A stretch of DNA of 64,000 nucleotides from HGM04593 sp045630965 (GTDB taxonomy: Bacteria > Bacteroidota > Bacteroidia > Bacteroidales > Bacteroidaceae), in contig JAZQTU010000042.1 of the NCBI GenBank assembly GCA_045630965.1, positions 1 through 64,000 of the forward strand. The letters run 5' to 3'. The position numbers and the translations under genes were made by a program. Under the pieces are notes generated by a model, which made no database searches, was not told the origin of the DNA, and saw only the letters and a list, made by a program, of their open reading frames with translations. Each line of letters starts with the position of its first letter. The first letter of the stretch is position 1. Shown here piece by piece: positions 25,337 through 35,800 of the stretch.

Positions 25337-26086
25337 ATGGAAAATCAATTACAAATGAACAACAATGTTCTACCAAAGACTTCTAATGGTGGACAAAACA
25401 TCGCGGCGTGGATGTTTTTGTTGGTGGGGCTCTTTGCAGAGGTGCTTTCTAAACTTACGTTGCAAACTCCCACAACAAATTTTATTTTTGTTTGCATAGA
25501 ATCTGTTGCTTGGGCTTTTCTGGTAGTTACTGCATCAAACAAAGCCACCAAAATAGCTGCAATTCTTATTGCTGTATCTAATATTTTGCCTTATATCATT
25601 CAAATGATTCCTGGTGGGGCTCAGTGTACGATACTATTTTTGGCTCTTCATATATTGTTGATTTACGGCTTTACTATTCTGCTTAATGCTAATGCTAATA
25701 TAAGTGAGAGTGATAGATCGTGGATTACTTTAATTATTGTAATTTACTGTCTGTGGTTTGCAATTAAAATTTTTCAGATTTATATCTGGGCTCCAATGGC
25801 TAATGCCGCTTGGGAGTCAGGCGAAGTGCAAATACCATATTTTATTATCTCATTCCTCTTTGAATGTTATAGGGTAGTGCAGGCTGTGCTTATGTCTATT
25901 GCGTTATATCGTACCGCTAAATGTGTCGCTTTTAGTGGTGTAGAAACAGCTGAGCCATCGGCTTATGAGGTCTACTCTCCTTTTAACAAGTATTTCATGG
26001 CGCTTATAGTTTCTACCGTTTGCACTGTTGGACTTTTGGCGCTTATCTATTTTAATTACGAAAATCTTAATACACTATTAAACTAA
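25337..26086 (+). CDS. Polytopic membrane protein of unknown function
   Basis: 249 residues with about six or seven membrane segments (for example 'AAWMFLLVGLFAEVL', 'IFVCIESVAWAFLVVTA', 'TLIIVIYCLWFAIKIFQIYI'). There is no signal peptide, no transporter signature and no catalytic motif that I recognise. The gene is AT-rich with non-optimised codons compared with neighbours such as nagB. It lies 8 bp before a second membrane-protein gene and between two decayed genes, suggesting recent acquisition or fast evolution. Function unknown. Confidence 0.75.
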   Translation: MENQLQMNNNVLPKTSNGGQNIAAWMFLLVGLFAEVLSKLTLQTPTTNFIFVCIESVAWAFLVVTASNKATKIAAILIAVSNILPYIIQMIPGGAQCTILFLALHILLIYGFTILLNANANISESDRSWITLIIVIYCLWFAIKIFQIYIWAPMANAAWESGEVQIPYFIISFLFECYRVVQAVLMSIALYRTAKCVAFSGVETAEPSAYEVYSPFNKYFMALIVSTVCTVGLLALIYFNYENLNTLLN

Positions 26087-26093
26087 CTGAATC

Positions 26094-26663
26094 ATGAAAA
26101 AGATTTCTAATATATTTTCTCTGTTGTATTATTGGGAGAAAAACATCTGGGGAGACAAAATAAACCCTAATAAATATCTGGCAACATCAACTATATTGGT
26201 TTGCTCTTTGGTGGGTATTTTTATGGGTGGCGGTGAGTACCTCTCAAGCATGTTTGACTTGGATTTTCGTACTTCTCTGCCAATAGCGTTGGCTGTTATC
26301 ACATGTATGCTTGGTATAAATATTGCAGAATCAATAATTGCATCAAAGAGTGCTAAAACAGCTATCTGGAGAGCTCTTTTTATGATTGGTATGATTGGCC
26401 TGGCTGTTGCAGTCAGTGTGGTTGCTTCAGTTATTGTATTACTTATAATTACAGTGGTTATTGCTGGTTATCTGATTCTTGTGATTATTAGTGGTGGACT
26501 AAGCGGTTTGGTTAATAGTGGTGGCTCTGGAAGTATAAGATTGGACGATGGTACTGAATTGAAGAGTGAAAAAGGATTAATGGGTGAAAAATATTATCGT
26601 AGTACTACAACCGGTGATGAATATGAGACAAATGATGGTGGTAGAACTTTCCGTAAAAAGTAA
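26094..26663 (+). CDS. Membrane protein with glycine-rich linker and soluble C-terminus
   Basis: 189 residues. Three or four hydrophobic segments lie between residues 28 and 143 ('YLATSTILVCSLVGIFMGGG', 'ALAVITCMLGINIA', a very long valine/isoleucine-rich stretch). A Gly/Ser linker leads to a polar C-terminus ('LDDGTELKSEKG', 'STTTGDEYETNDGGRTF') which looks like a small beta hairpin domain. It follows the previous membrane-protein gene by 8 bp. No known family recognised. Confidence 0.72.
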   Translation: MKKISNIFSLLYYWEKNIWGDKINPNKYLATSTILVCSLVGIFMGGGEYLSSMFDLDFRTSLPIALAVITCMLGINIAESIIASKSAKTAIWRALFMIGMIGLAVAVSVVASVIVLLIITVVIAGYLILVIISGGLSGLVNSGGSGSIRLDDGTELKSEKGLMGEKYYRSTTTGDEYETNDGGRTFRKK

Positions 26664-26714
26664 TAACTACATGATTATAGAGTAATTCGTTAAGAGCGGA
26701 ACAAAAATGACATG

Positions 26715-26750
26715 AACCCCGAAAGTCTTTTGTTTGACTTTCGGGGTTTT
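26715..26750 (+). terminator. Terminator of the membrane-protein pair
   Basis: Arms AACCCCGAAAGTC (26715-26727) and GACTTTCGGGGTT (26736-26748) followed by TTG. Confidence 0.85.
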
Positions 26751-26854
26751 GTTATGTCTAAAAATTTAAAGAAACATAACTCTGTTGTAAGATTTTAGGA
26801 AAGTGCTTGCTGACGAGCATCATTTTTTTAAGGTCGTAATAAGCTCGTTGTGTC

Positions 26855-27425
26855 TTATTGTTTCAGAGTTATTTTGCAGTCATCAAGACTATCGATAATA
26901 GCAAGAGACTCTACATGTATTCCTTGGCTACGCAATTTGTCCCCAACATTCTGGAATCCTTTTTCAATAAGGAATCCCATTCCTTCGAGTGTCGCACCAG
27001 CCTGGTTTATAAGGTCAATAATACCTATTGCTGCATTGCCGTTTGCAAGAAAGTCATCAATGAAGAGAACGTGGTCATCTTTTGTTAGATAGTCACCGCT
27101 TATACATACCGAATAGCTACTTTTCTTTGTGAATGAAAATACTTCGGTGACAAGCATATTCTCCATAGTACTGGGAGTCTTCTTCTTTGCAAAGAGTACA
27201 GGTACGTCCAAGTATAATCCAACCATGATGGCTGGAGCTATTCCGCTTGCCTAGATTGTAATGACTTTTATTGATTTTATGACCGGAAAATCTTTTTATA
27301 AATTCCAGTGACATCTCACGCATAAGCTTAGGGTCCATTTGGTGGTTTATAAAGTTATCAACCTTTAATACTCCACCGGGGAGGCACTTGCCATCGCTTA
27401 AAATGCGCTCTTTAAGTTCTTTCAT
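26855..27425 (-). pseudogene. xpt: Xanthine phosphoribosyltransferase, broken by frameshift and nonsense codon
   Basis: The N-terminal part (from ATG 27425) reads MKELKERILSDGKCLPGGVLKVDNF-type sequence, and the C-terminal part (to 26855) reads 'MVGLYLDVPVLFAKKK', 'DDHVLFIDDFLANGNAA' (the PRPP-binding loop) and 'ESLAIIDSLDD', as in a normal Xpt of about 190 residues. Between them two lesions are visible: one extra A in an A-run (plus-strand T4 at 27266-27269) shifts the frame, and the restored frame then meets TAG (plus 27251-27253) where the family has Glu in 'TIEASGIAP'. Both protect no alternative reading, so the gene should be inactive. Salvage of xanthine would be lost unless another copy exists. 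Confidence 0.85.
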
Positions 27426-27585
27426 GTTATGAATGTTTAATTCATTGTTAAATAATAAGACACAATTACAAAGTGTATGGATTGTATGGCATAATTTTGT
27501 GCTGTGAGGTAGTAACAAATGGGCAACTCATCCGTCTTATAGGTATAAACATTTACTTTATATGTAGCGTTAACATTTATTAACA

Positions 27586-27624
27586 GGGGGGGGGTAAAAC
27601 TGTTGGCCGATATTATTATAATTG
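27586..27624 (+). promoter_or_regulatory. Promoter region with a G9 tract at the -33 position
   Basis: Nine consecutive G (27586-27594) end about 22 bp before TATAATTG (27617-27624), a one-mismatch -7 box, so the tract covers or abuts the -33 position. Just upstream is the inverted word GTTAA...TTAAC. Length change of the tract could alter promoter strength. The rest of the 235-bp gap between xpt and the next gene holds no gene. Confidence 0.45.
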
Positions 27625-27660
27625 CAAAAATTAAACTGATTCAAGATAAAATCGAATAAT

Positions 27661-29778
27661 ATGAAAAAACTATTTTTAACCTTAATCGTTGCATTTGCCA
27701 CCGTATGTAGCTATGCGCAGAAATTACAAACGGTAGAGTTTCCCTTTTACCAAACAAAAAACACGCGTGTATTTGACATAACAAAAGTAACGACATGCAA
27801 GGATTATACTGCGCTCGAGGTATATTTCTATGCTGCCGAATGTATAAAGGTAAACAGCACAACCATCCTTACTGGTAACAACAGCGGTAAGAAATACAAA
27901 TTACTACGTTGTGAAGGTGTTGATGTTGACCAAATGACCACATTGCCGGAATGTCGTTATATGAAAGCAACCCTTTACTTTGAGCCATTGGATGCATCCG
28001 AGCACTCTTTTGACTTTTCCGAAGGGGAGAATATCGATAACGCTTGGAATATTACAGGTGTTTCGCTGACCCCTTACCGTCTCAAGGAGATATTGAAAAA
28101 GGATAAAGAATGGGGCAAAAAGAGCGTTTCGCCATTCACACGTGAATATAGCCGTGACAGTATAAAAATAGAACTTGATGTCAAAAACAGCGACGAGAAT
28201 GTAGAATTGTATTATCTGCATGGCCTGAGCTTTACCGAAAGGGAATTTTCAAACGGCACATTTTCATACTCTGTACCGGCATTCAATACAATTTCTATAT
28301 TAACATATTTCCCAAATAGAGATTATAGTATAATAATAGTATCGCCCGGTGATACAATAAGGATATCATACGACGGAGCAAGCAGGCAAGCAAAGGCAAT
28401 TACTGCCGATAACGAAATGCTACGTTGCATAGATGAATATTACAGTTTCAACAGAGCAAGTGGTATATATGATTCTCCGGTGGATTACGCCTTATCACCG
28501 CAGAAAGTGTTCTATGAGCATATATCAGGGGCGCTCAAACGCAATATAATGCGTTTGCAGAATTTTATTGCCGAACACCCGGGCTTTGATGAAAAGGCTG
28601 CATATTTTCTGCGTACCGGCATAAAAGCAGAATCTCTTCGCACATTATTGCAGTATAGATTTGATCTACGCAAAGAGCAGTCGAATTCCTATTCAAAAGA
28701 GTCAATGGCACTTATTGATGAACTCTTTACCGACATTGTCACTCCTTTTACAATGAGTATGGATTTTGATATGATTATGAGAGACTATGCAGGCTACAAA
28801 GAAGATCTTTCAAAGCAAGGGTTACGTATATCGCTAAATAAAAACACTTCGGGGGCACTGCAGACATTAAACAGCATTGGAGAGATAGAACTCAGCAAAA
28901 AAGAAGTTGAGACGATAGAAAAAGATCGTTATCTCTCCAGTCTTCCTCTTGCAATTGCTTTCAATATGGTAGAAGATACAATAAAGGCTACGCAAGAACT
29001 CAAGGATACAACAAAAATAAACAAGCGTTACAATGCTCTGCTGAAAAAATATGCTATTGATGAATTGACAGATAGTGAGATTGTGAATTATGCCACTGCC
29101 TATGATTATCTGAAAGTGAAGGACGGCATTAAAAATCTTCCAATATCCGACGAGGACAAGAAATTTGCTGTAACATTCATGAATTATAAAGAGCTGTCCG
29201 ATAATAACAAGTCTTTGAATGACACGGTGCTAAAGCTTATAATGACAGGGCTCGAAGACTTTGTGCCGGCACAGGATTTTATAGAGCAAAATAACTATAT
29301 GCGTAAATTGGAGACGCAGGAACTGGAAGTGAAATATCTGCGTAACTCTGCCGAACTCACCCCTGAGACATTGAAAGCAGACTCGCTTCTTGCTTCCATA
29401 TTGGAACAGCATAGAGGTAAGGTCGTATATGCTGATTTTTGGGGAACATGGTGCGGTCCTTGTAAAACACAGATGAGCTATATGCCTGCAGTGAAAGAGG
29501 CTCTCAAAGACAAAGATGTCGTCTTCATCTATTTCGCCGACAATAGCCCCGAAGATGTACGGCAGACCATTGTCAAAAGATATGGCATTTATGGCGAAAA
29601 TACATTCCACTACAATTTGCCTGCAGAGCAGCAATGTTCGCTAAACGAACTGTTGAATATCAATAGTTTCCCCACATTCCTACTGTTCAATAAAGAGGGC
29701 AAGTTGGTAAATCGCACACCGCCACCACCACAGCAAAAGGATTTGTTGTTGAACGAAATACAGAAGTACTTGGAATAA
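27661..29778 (+). CDS. Secreted TlpA-like thioredoxin-fold protein
   Basis: 705 residues with a signal peptide (LFLTLIVAFATVCSYAQ). The C-terminal 150 residues form a TlpA/ResA-type thioredoxin domain with the active site 'DFWGTWCGPCKTQM' (WCGPC) and the cis-proline region 'NSFPTFLLF'. The long N-terminal part (about residues 20-540) is mainly beta at first and then helical, as in Bacteroidetes proteins that combine DUF4369-like regions with TlpA. It probably acts in the periplasm in reduction or repair of disulfides. The gene is expressed from a promoter region with a G9 tract. Confidence 0.85.
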   Translation: MKKLFLTLIVAFATVCSYAQKLQTVEFPFYQTKNTRVFDITKVTTCKDYTALEVYFYAAECIKVNSTTILTGNNSGKKYKLLRCEGVDVDQMTTLPECRYMKATLYFEPLDASEHSFDFSEGENIDNAWNITGVSLTPYRLKEILKKDKEWGKKSVSPFTREYSRDSIKIELDVKNSDENVELYYLHGLSFTEREFSNGTFSYSVPAFNTISILTYFPNRDYSIIIVSPGDTIRISYDGASRQAKAITADNEMLRCIDEYYSFNRASGIYDSPVDYALSPQKVFYEHISGALKRNIMRLQNFIAEHPGFDEKAAYFLRTGIKAESLRTLLQYRFDLRKEQSNSYSKESMALIDELFTDIVTPFTMSMDFDMIMRDYAGYKEDLSKQGLRISLNKNTSGALQTLNSIGEIELSKKEVETIEKDRYLSSLPLAIAFNMVEDTIKATQELKDTTKINKRYNALLKKYAIDELTDSEIVNYATAYDYLKVKDGIKNLPISDEDKKFAVTFMNYKELSDNNKSLNDTVLKLIMTGLEDFVPAQDFIEQNNYMRKLETQELEVKYLRNSAELTPETLKADSLLASILEQHRGKVVYADFWGTWCGPCKTQMSYMPAVKEALKDKDVVFIYFADNSPEDVRQTIVKRYGIYGENTFHYNLPAEQQCSLNELLNINSFPTFLLFNKEGKLVNRTPPPPQQKDLLLNEIQKYLE

Positions 29779-29798
29779 TCTTCTCTTCATTTATCCCC

Positions 29799-29843
29799 AA
29801 AAGCGATTACTTATACCTTTACAGTAAAGTAATCGCTTTTTAC
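29799..29843. terminator. Terminator between the TlpA-like gene and addB
   Basis: Arms AAAAGCGATTACTT (29799-29812) and AAGTAATCGCTTTT (29827-29840), then T-rich sequence. It can serve both convergent genes. Confidence 0.85.
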
Positions 29844-29864
29844 ACAAGATTATGGATTGTGCCG

Positions 29865-32810
29865 TTATTTACCGCATATTTTTCTGTAATCGCAATATTC
29901 GCAATGGCTGTCGTCTTCGGCTGGTGCAAAAGGTACATTGCAGTCGAAGATCTCCACAAGCACGCCATGCAACAACTGCATGAAATCCTTTTTAATAGCA
30001 GTTATGTCAACTACCGGTTCATCCTTTATGTCTACAATATATTCCTCTCTTGAAGCATCCTTTTCTTTATGTACATAAAGCAGATATGGCGATACTTTAG
30101 CCGCTTTTAATGGTTTGAGTAGATTGTTCCACTTTTCTTCTCCGCCTGATGTCCTGACTCTGTTTCCCTGCAACATCTCATCAATGACAATGGAGTAGAG
30201 GAACGACTGCAGGCGATACCCGGAAGACTTGCCTTCGTGCGCAAATATCTCTTCCAAAGATGTCTTTGTATCGCGTGCGCCACCACCGGTCTTGTAGTCG
30301 ATGATATTCACTGTATCTCCCTTTACGTCAATGCGGTCTATTGTTCCGCCTATCTCCAGTTCAATAGTGTTGCCGTCGCTCTCAATTGTATACGGCATGC
30401 CTATTTCGCCTTCGCCTGTAATATATCGCATGGGCAATGAACTCTCGTCGAGTTTAAGCATGAACTGAAGGAAACGGTTCAACATGCCACGATTGATATA
30501 CTGCTCGCCGTTATATACAGGCTTGCCACCTTTGAAGAAAGTATTCTGGAACGCATCATCGACAGCCCTTTCGAGGTTCAGTGGGTTATCAAGATAGTGT
30601 CTGATAGCAGACTTGTCTATTTCGTTGCCGCCGCTTCTCTTTACAATATCTTTGTAAATATCTTCGGCTGCCTTGTGGAATACTATACCAAAGTCGGTGG
30701 GACGCATCTCTGTATCAATATCTTCCAATGGCTTCAATCCCAGCACATAATAGTAGAAGAAGTTCAGTTTGCACTTCAGATATCTATTTATAGCACTCGG
30801 TGTAAGTGTTTTGGCATTCTTGTCAACACCTTTGTCAAAGCGTCTACGCAATGTATCCACCATCTGTGCGGTCTTGGGTATTGTGCCGTTTGTCAACTTC
30901 TCTCCGCCTTGCTCTGCACTGAGTGCGATGCGTTCAACATCATAAAGGTTGCTGCCGAGCAGTTGCAAAATGTATCGTGAACATTCGCCACCTCCTTTAC
31001 TGTCAGTAGAGCTGTTGTACACGAGAGTGACATTTTCGGCACGTTGCAACAGACGGTAGAAGTTGTATGCATAAATGGAATCTCTGTGCTCGCTCAGTGT
31101 AAGTCCAAAGGCACGTCTTAGGTTGTAAGGTATATAAGAGTTCTCTCCGCTCCCTTTGGGAATGTTGCCTTCATTTACCGAAAGCATTATCACATTCTTG
31201 AAATCGAGGTTACGTGTCTCAAGCAGTCCCATAACCTGCAGACCGACAACCGGTTCACCATGGAATGGCATGCTCTGCATTGAAAGGACTCTGACAAGCA
31301 GTCGGCCTGCAGTTGACTGTTCAATATTCAGTTCTCCACTTTCCAGCAGACGCACAAGACGCTGTATCTGTGTATGTACCTTCAATGTCGCTTCGCTGAA
31401 CAGTTTGTTGTACAGTTCGTGTTTCTCCTCGCCGTTATTAGCTGTGACTGAAGCTACGTCAAAAACGATTCCGGCAAGGCTTTCCATCCACTCCTTATTG
31501 TTCGTGTGGCGTACAAAAATCTTTTTCAGGAAATCATCGGCATGCAGTTCGTCAGTTGTGGGGTAGAAGCGTTTCTCTTTTATAAGACGTTCGCGCAATT
31601 CTATGCTGTTGGCGCTCATTGCTATGACATAGGGATGCTTCAATAGAGTGCACACATGAGATATTGTGAATGATGTGTGCTTCTCGCTCCATCCGCGTAA
31701 CTGCAGTTCCACAAGCTGTTTGACAAGGCTGAACACAGGTGTGTTGGATATCGGGTATCCCATTGTTACGTTCAGGTATTTCAACTCGTTGCTGTTTGCC
31801 TTTTCGGGTATTGTGTGCAGAATAGGTTCAAGCATTGTCTCGTCGCACAGCACAACTGCAGTCTCAATCTCTTGTCCTGTGAGGTTCTTGTCGAGCCACT
31901 GCGAGAGATAACGCGCCTGTATGCTGTCGCTGCTTGCCGAAACGACGCTGACATTCTTGCCTTTGCTCAGGTGGTTGAATTTTTCAAATTTAAGCGCATT
32001 GGGGAAACGTTCCAGATTATGGCGCATGAAGTGTCCGGCTTCATGGAAAAAATTCTTTATGTAATGTTCGTCATAATCCCAATAGAAAAGGGCTTTGCCA
32101 CTCTTTTCAAGTATACTGAACAGCTTTGTCTCAACACCGTTCAGGGCATTGAAACCTACAAAGAGATACTTGTCATAATCGAGTCTCATATCATCGCTGT
32201 TCTCTATCACATCGCGGTAGAGCATGCCTTCGTATGCGATATGCTCTTTGCGGAGTGACTCCCTGAAAGCGGTATATATATCAAACAACCTCTCCCAAAT
32301 ATCCTGGAAATTCTTCTTGATATCGCTTTTTTCTTCAGGCTTGAAGTTCTCAAAGAATTTGTTTATAAGCTTTGCCTGTTCTTCGCTCAATGTCTCCTTT
32401 GCTGTGCCAAGCTCATGCAGGTCCTTAATGTTTGCAAACAGTTTTCTTGCATCGACAAGATTCTTGTCAATGTCATCAAAGTCCCTTACGAGCATTTCGC
32501 CCCAATAGTAGAAACTGTCAAGTGATTCCGGTTTTTTCCCAAACTCTTCCATAGGCTTGACATACTCCTTGTATAGCTTGCTTACAAGCAGTATCGGGTC
32601 ACCGACTGTCAGTTTGCTGTTCTGCTGGAACAGTTCACTGATAGTCATGTATCGAGGGCTCCAAATAGGTACATTACCGCTGTTTTCAAGCAAGTATTTA
32701 TTGAAGAACAGCGCTGCACGCTTGTTCGGGAACACAACCGCCACATTCTCAAGATGTCCATTGAAACGGCTGTATACATCGTTGGCAACAAGTTTCAGAA
32801 ACGGTGTCAT
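29865..32810 (-). CDS. addB: AddB-like helicase-nuclease subunit (PD-(D/E)XK)
   Basis: 981 residues. The N-terminal part ('VAVVFPNKRAALFFNKYLL') resembles the inactive helicase-like region of AddB, and the C-terminal 250 residues form a RecB-type nuclease ('FGIVFHKAAEDI', 'IDRIDVKGDTVNIIDYKTG' with the Asp and the D-Y-K). Four cysteines flank the nuclease: one in 'YLKCKLNFFYYY' and three in 'CEYCDYRKIC', as in AddB proteins that carry a 4Fe-4S cluster. With AddA it resects double-strand breaks for RecA-dependent repair. Its start is 3 bp after the addA stop, so both are translated together. Confidence 0.88.
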   Translation of the reverse strand: MTPFLKLVANDVYSRFNGHLENVAVVFPNKRAALFFNKYLLENSGNVPIWSPRYMTISELFQQNSKLTVGDPILLVSKLYKEYVKPMEEFGKKPESLDSFYYWGEMLVRDFDDIDKNLVDARKLFANIKDLHELGTAKETLSEEQAKLINKFFENFKPEEKSDIKKNFQDIWERLFDIYTAFRESLRKEHIAYEGMLYRDVIENSDDMRLDYDKYLFVGFNALNGVETKLFSILEKSGKALFYWDYDEHYIKNFFHEAGHFMRHNLERFPNALKFEKFNHLSKGKNVSVVSASSDSIQARYLSQWLDKNLTGQEIETAVVLCDETMLEPILHTIPEKANSNELKYLNVTMGYPISNTPVFSLVKQLVELQLRGWSEKHTSFTISHVCTLLKHPYVIAMSANSIELRERLIKEKRFYPTTDELHADDFLKKIFVRHTNNKEWMESLAGIVFDVASVTANNGEEKHELYNKLFSEATLKVHTQIQRLVRLLESGELNIEQSTAGRLLVRVLSMQSMPFHGEPVVGLQVMGLLETRNLDFKNVIMLSVNEGNIPKGSGENSYIPYNLRRAFGLTLSEHRDSIYAYNFYRLLQRAENVTLVYNSSTDSKGGGECSRYILQLLGSNLYDVERIALSAEQGGEKLTNGTIPKTAQMVDTLRRRFDKGVDKNAKTLTPSAINRYLKCKLNFFYYYVLGLKPLEDIDTEMRPTDFGIVFHKAAEDIYKDIVKRSGGNEIDKSAIRHYLDNPLNLERAVDDAFQNTFFKGGKPVYNGEQYINRGMLNRFLQFMLKLDESSLPMRYITGEGEIGMPYTIESDGNTIELEIGGTIDRIDVKGDTVNIIDYKTGGGARDTKTSLEEIFAHEGKSSGYRLQSFLYSIVIDEMLQGNRVRTSGGEEKWNNLLKPLKAAKVSPYLLYVHKEKDASREEYIVDIKDEPVVDITAIKKDFMQLLHGVLVEIFDCNVPFAPAEDDSHCEYCDYRKICGK

Positions 32811-32813
32811 ATC

Positions 32814-35800
32814 TTATACCTCCTTGATTTCGTTCTTATTTTTATGTATATACCAAAGGTAACCCTTCACATTCTCATATCCCATGCGGGTAAGCAGTTC
32901 CATATATCGTTTAACCTGCCATTTGTGCTCTTCACTCACACGTGCGAACTTGTAATCCACCACAACAGCCTCCTTACCCTTTATCATTACACGGTCGGGG
33001 CGGCGCATAGTTCCCTCATCATTGTTTACAAGAATAGAGCACTCATTGTACAATTTATATTTACCGGCAAACCAATCCTTGGCCATAGGGTTTGACAATG
33101 CACCTTCAACAAGTTTCTTTATACTATTGTACTGGCCTTCGGTTGCAATGTATCCGTCAATGACAAGTTTATCGAGTACTTTTTCAACATCATCTACAGT
33201 GTTTATTCCGGACATCACAAGGTGGAGAAGTTCTCCCTCGGCAATGTTCTTGAACTGTTTTTCCTCTTCTTTGTCTGTTGTTAGGAAACGTGTCAATTCC
33301 CTTGATTGACGGAACGTTATCCTGTTGTCGAAATATACAAAGGGCTGTATTGTGCTTTGGGGTTTGGCCTCGAACGGGTTGTCACTCTTTCCCTCCTCCT
33401 TTTTCTGCTTATTGCCGACGATACTACCGTAAGTGTAAACACCGTTTTCGTATCCGGAACTTTCGAGCAACGGAATGTTGTCGAGTGCTGCTTTGAGCAT
33501 TTTGGAGATAGTTTCGCCACTACCTCCTGTATTGTCGCTGAATATGATGAGGTTGCTTACAGCACGGGTGGTGGCAACATACAGAATGTTCAGGTTGTCG
33601 ACTATCTGATAGAGTTGTTCCCTGTTGTAATCATCACAGTAAATTGAGTCGAGCATATCCTTCTTCAATGGAACAGACAAAAGGCTCAATGTATCATAGG
33701 GCGCTTTGGTAGGCTTGCACCATAGTGAACTCTTTGTGTCTCCGGTCAAGAGCCAGTCGCAAAGCGGAATAATGACAGTGTGGAATTCAAGACCCTTGGA
33801 TTTGTGAATAGTCATAAGACGAACACTGTTTATATTCTCTGCCGGGATTGACTTCTCACATATCTCATTCTCCCAAGCCTCAAGGAAACCGTTCAGGTCC
33901 GATGTCTTGCTTGAGAGATACTGTGTGGCATAGTCGAGGAAGGTGTATATATAGGCCTCTTCGCCTCTCTTCTCACAAATACCGGTTTGCTGCAACAGTT
34001 GCTCGATGAGTTCATATACCGGCAGTCCCTGATAATGTGAAAGTTTTTCGCGGAAATCCGACGGAAGCAATTCCAGCAGTTCGTCATATGATGTAAAGTC
34101 TGTGAACACCTCGTCACGTTCTGCAATGACCTTGCTGTACAATTTTACGAGGTTGGCAACGTTTATGCGGTCTTCGGGCGAAGCGATATAACGCATGGCA
34201 CTTATTACAAGCTGTAGGGTGAGCGATGAAGAGAGCCTGTACGCCTCGTCCGATACAATCTTTATGTTGGGAAACTCCTTGTCGAATGCATCGACAATCT
34301 CCTTCATGGCATTCTTGTATCTGAGCAGAATTGCAATCTCTCCCGGAGCTATACCTTCATCGACAAGAAGCCTACGTAGTGTCTTCATCAACTGGTCTAT
34401 TGCATATGCATTCAGTTTCTCCTTTTTCTCGGCTTTGTCGAGCATACGTATCTCAACGTATCCACAATTAGGTTTTCTCCATGCCGGAAGAGCCTGTTCA
34501 ACATCCTCGTATGCAGTGAACAGTTCGCCAAGGCGCTTTTCGCCAAGAGCATTCATGTATGTAGTGGCAATAACTCTCTTTGCAGCTGTGTATAGTGCAT
34601 TGTTGAATGTTACTATGTTACTGTCGCTTCGGTAATTGACAGAGCTGTATTTCTTTCCATCCATTTCGGCACCTTGTGCTGCAAAAGTGATAAGATCCTT
34701 ACGTATGTAAGAACTTATGTCGTTCATAATATTCCAGTCACTGTTGCGCCAACGATAAATGGACTGCTTAACATCACCGACAATGAGATTGAAGTTTCCG
34801 CGTGCAAGCACCTCTTCGAGCAACACCTTGAAACATATCCATTGCAGTCTCGATGTGTCCTGGAACTCATCTATGAATATATGGTTTATCTCTGTGCCTA
34901 TCTTTTCAAAGATGAATGTGGTATTCTTCTCAATCATCATGCTAAGCAGGTGAGTAGTTTCGGCAAGCAGGAAGCGGTTCTCACGTTCATTTTCGCTTTT
35001 CAGGGTCTTTGCAATGTTATTGAGCATGCCCAGTTGATGATAGTGCTTCAACGACAAGTCACAATTGTTCTTCTCGCGATTAAGTTCCGGCACCTCCTTC
35101 ATCAAAGCGGCAATCTCATCTACACCAGCACAAACAGTAGAGATCTTTGCCGGATTTTCGGCAAGTTTGGCATTCGTAGCTGTTATGGAAGGAATATCGC
35201 CGTTCTTCAACTTTGTAAAGAAACTCCACAACCCCTTTTCCTTTCCGTAGAAATCTTTTGCAGTGTATCCGTCTGCAATCTCAAAGAAACGTGTTCCAAT
35301 CTGTTTTGCTCTGTTGAGTATGTCGGCACGCTTACCGGCAACCTTTTTATAGAATTCCGTCAACTGCTCACCATTGTTGGCATCCATCTGCTCACGCAAA
35401 ACCTCGCCACGTTGCTGATACTCCTCGCGAAGTATGTTTTTAGCAAACTTTTTGAGATCCTCGCTGACGTGCCAGTCGTTTCCTGCAGCAATTTTATCCT
35501 CAATAAAGTTCAATATAGGGGCAATATGTGTCGTTTTAGGTTCAAGATTGCGGATATAACAGTCTACTGCATCTTCGAGCAGGCTTTCGCCGTCGAGTGA
35601 AATCTCCATGTCGCCGTTAAGTTCAAGTTCCTTTGCAAGGCTGCGAAGCAATGTCTGGAAGAACGCATCAATTGTCTGTATGCGGAAGTGACCGTAGTCG
35701 TGCAGAATGAGGTCGAGTGCTTTGCCGGCATTCCTGATTATCTCATTACGGCTCATATCAGGTAATTGTTCGTCCAGCTTGTCAAGGTAATCTTTCGCGC

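Noticed and set aside
34674..35600. 308-codon plus-strand frame opposite addA
   Set aside because: Antisense shadow of an intact helicase gene with all motifs.
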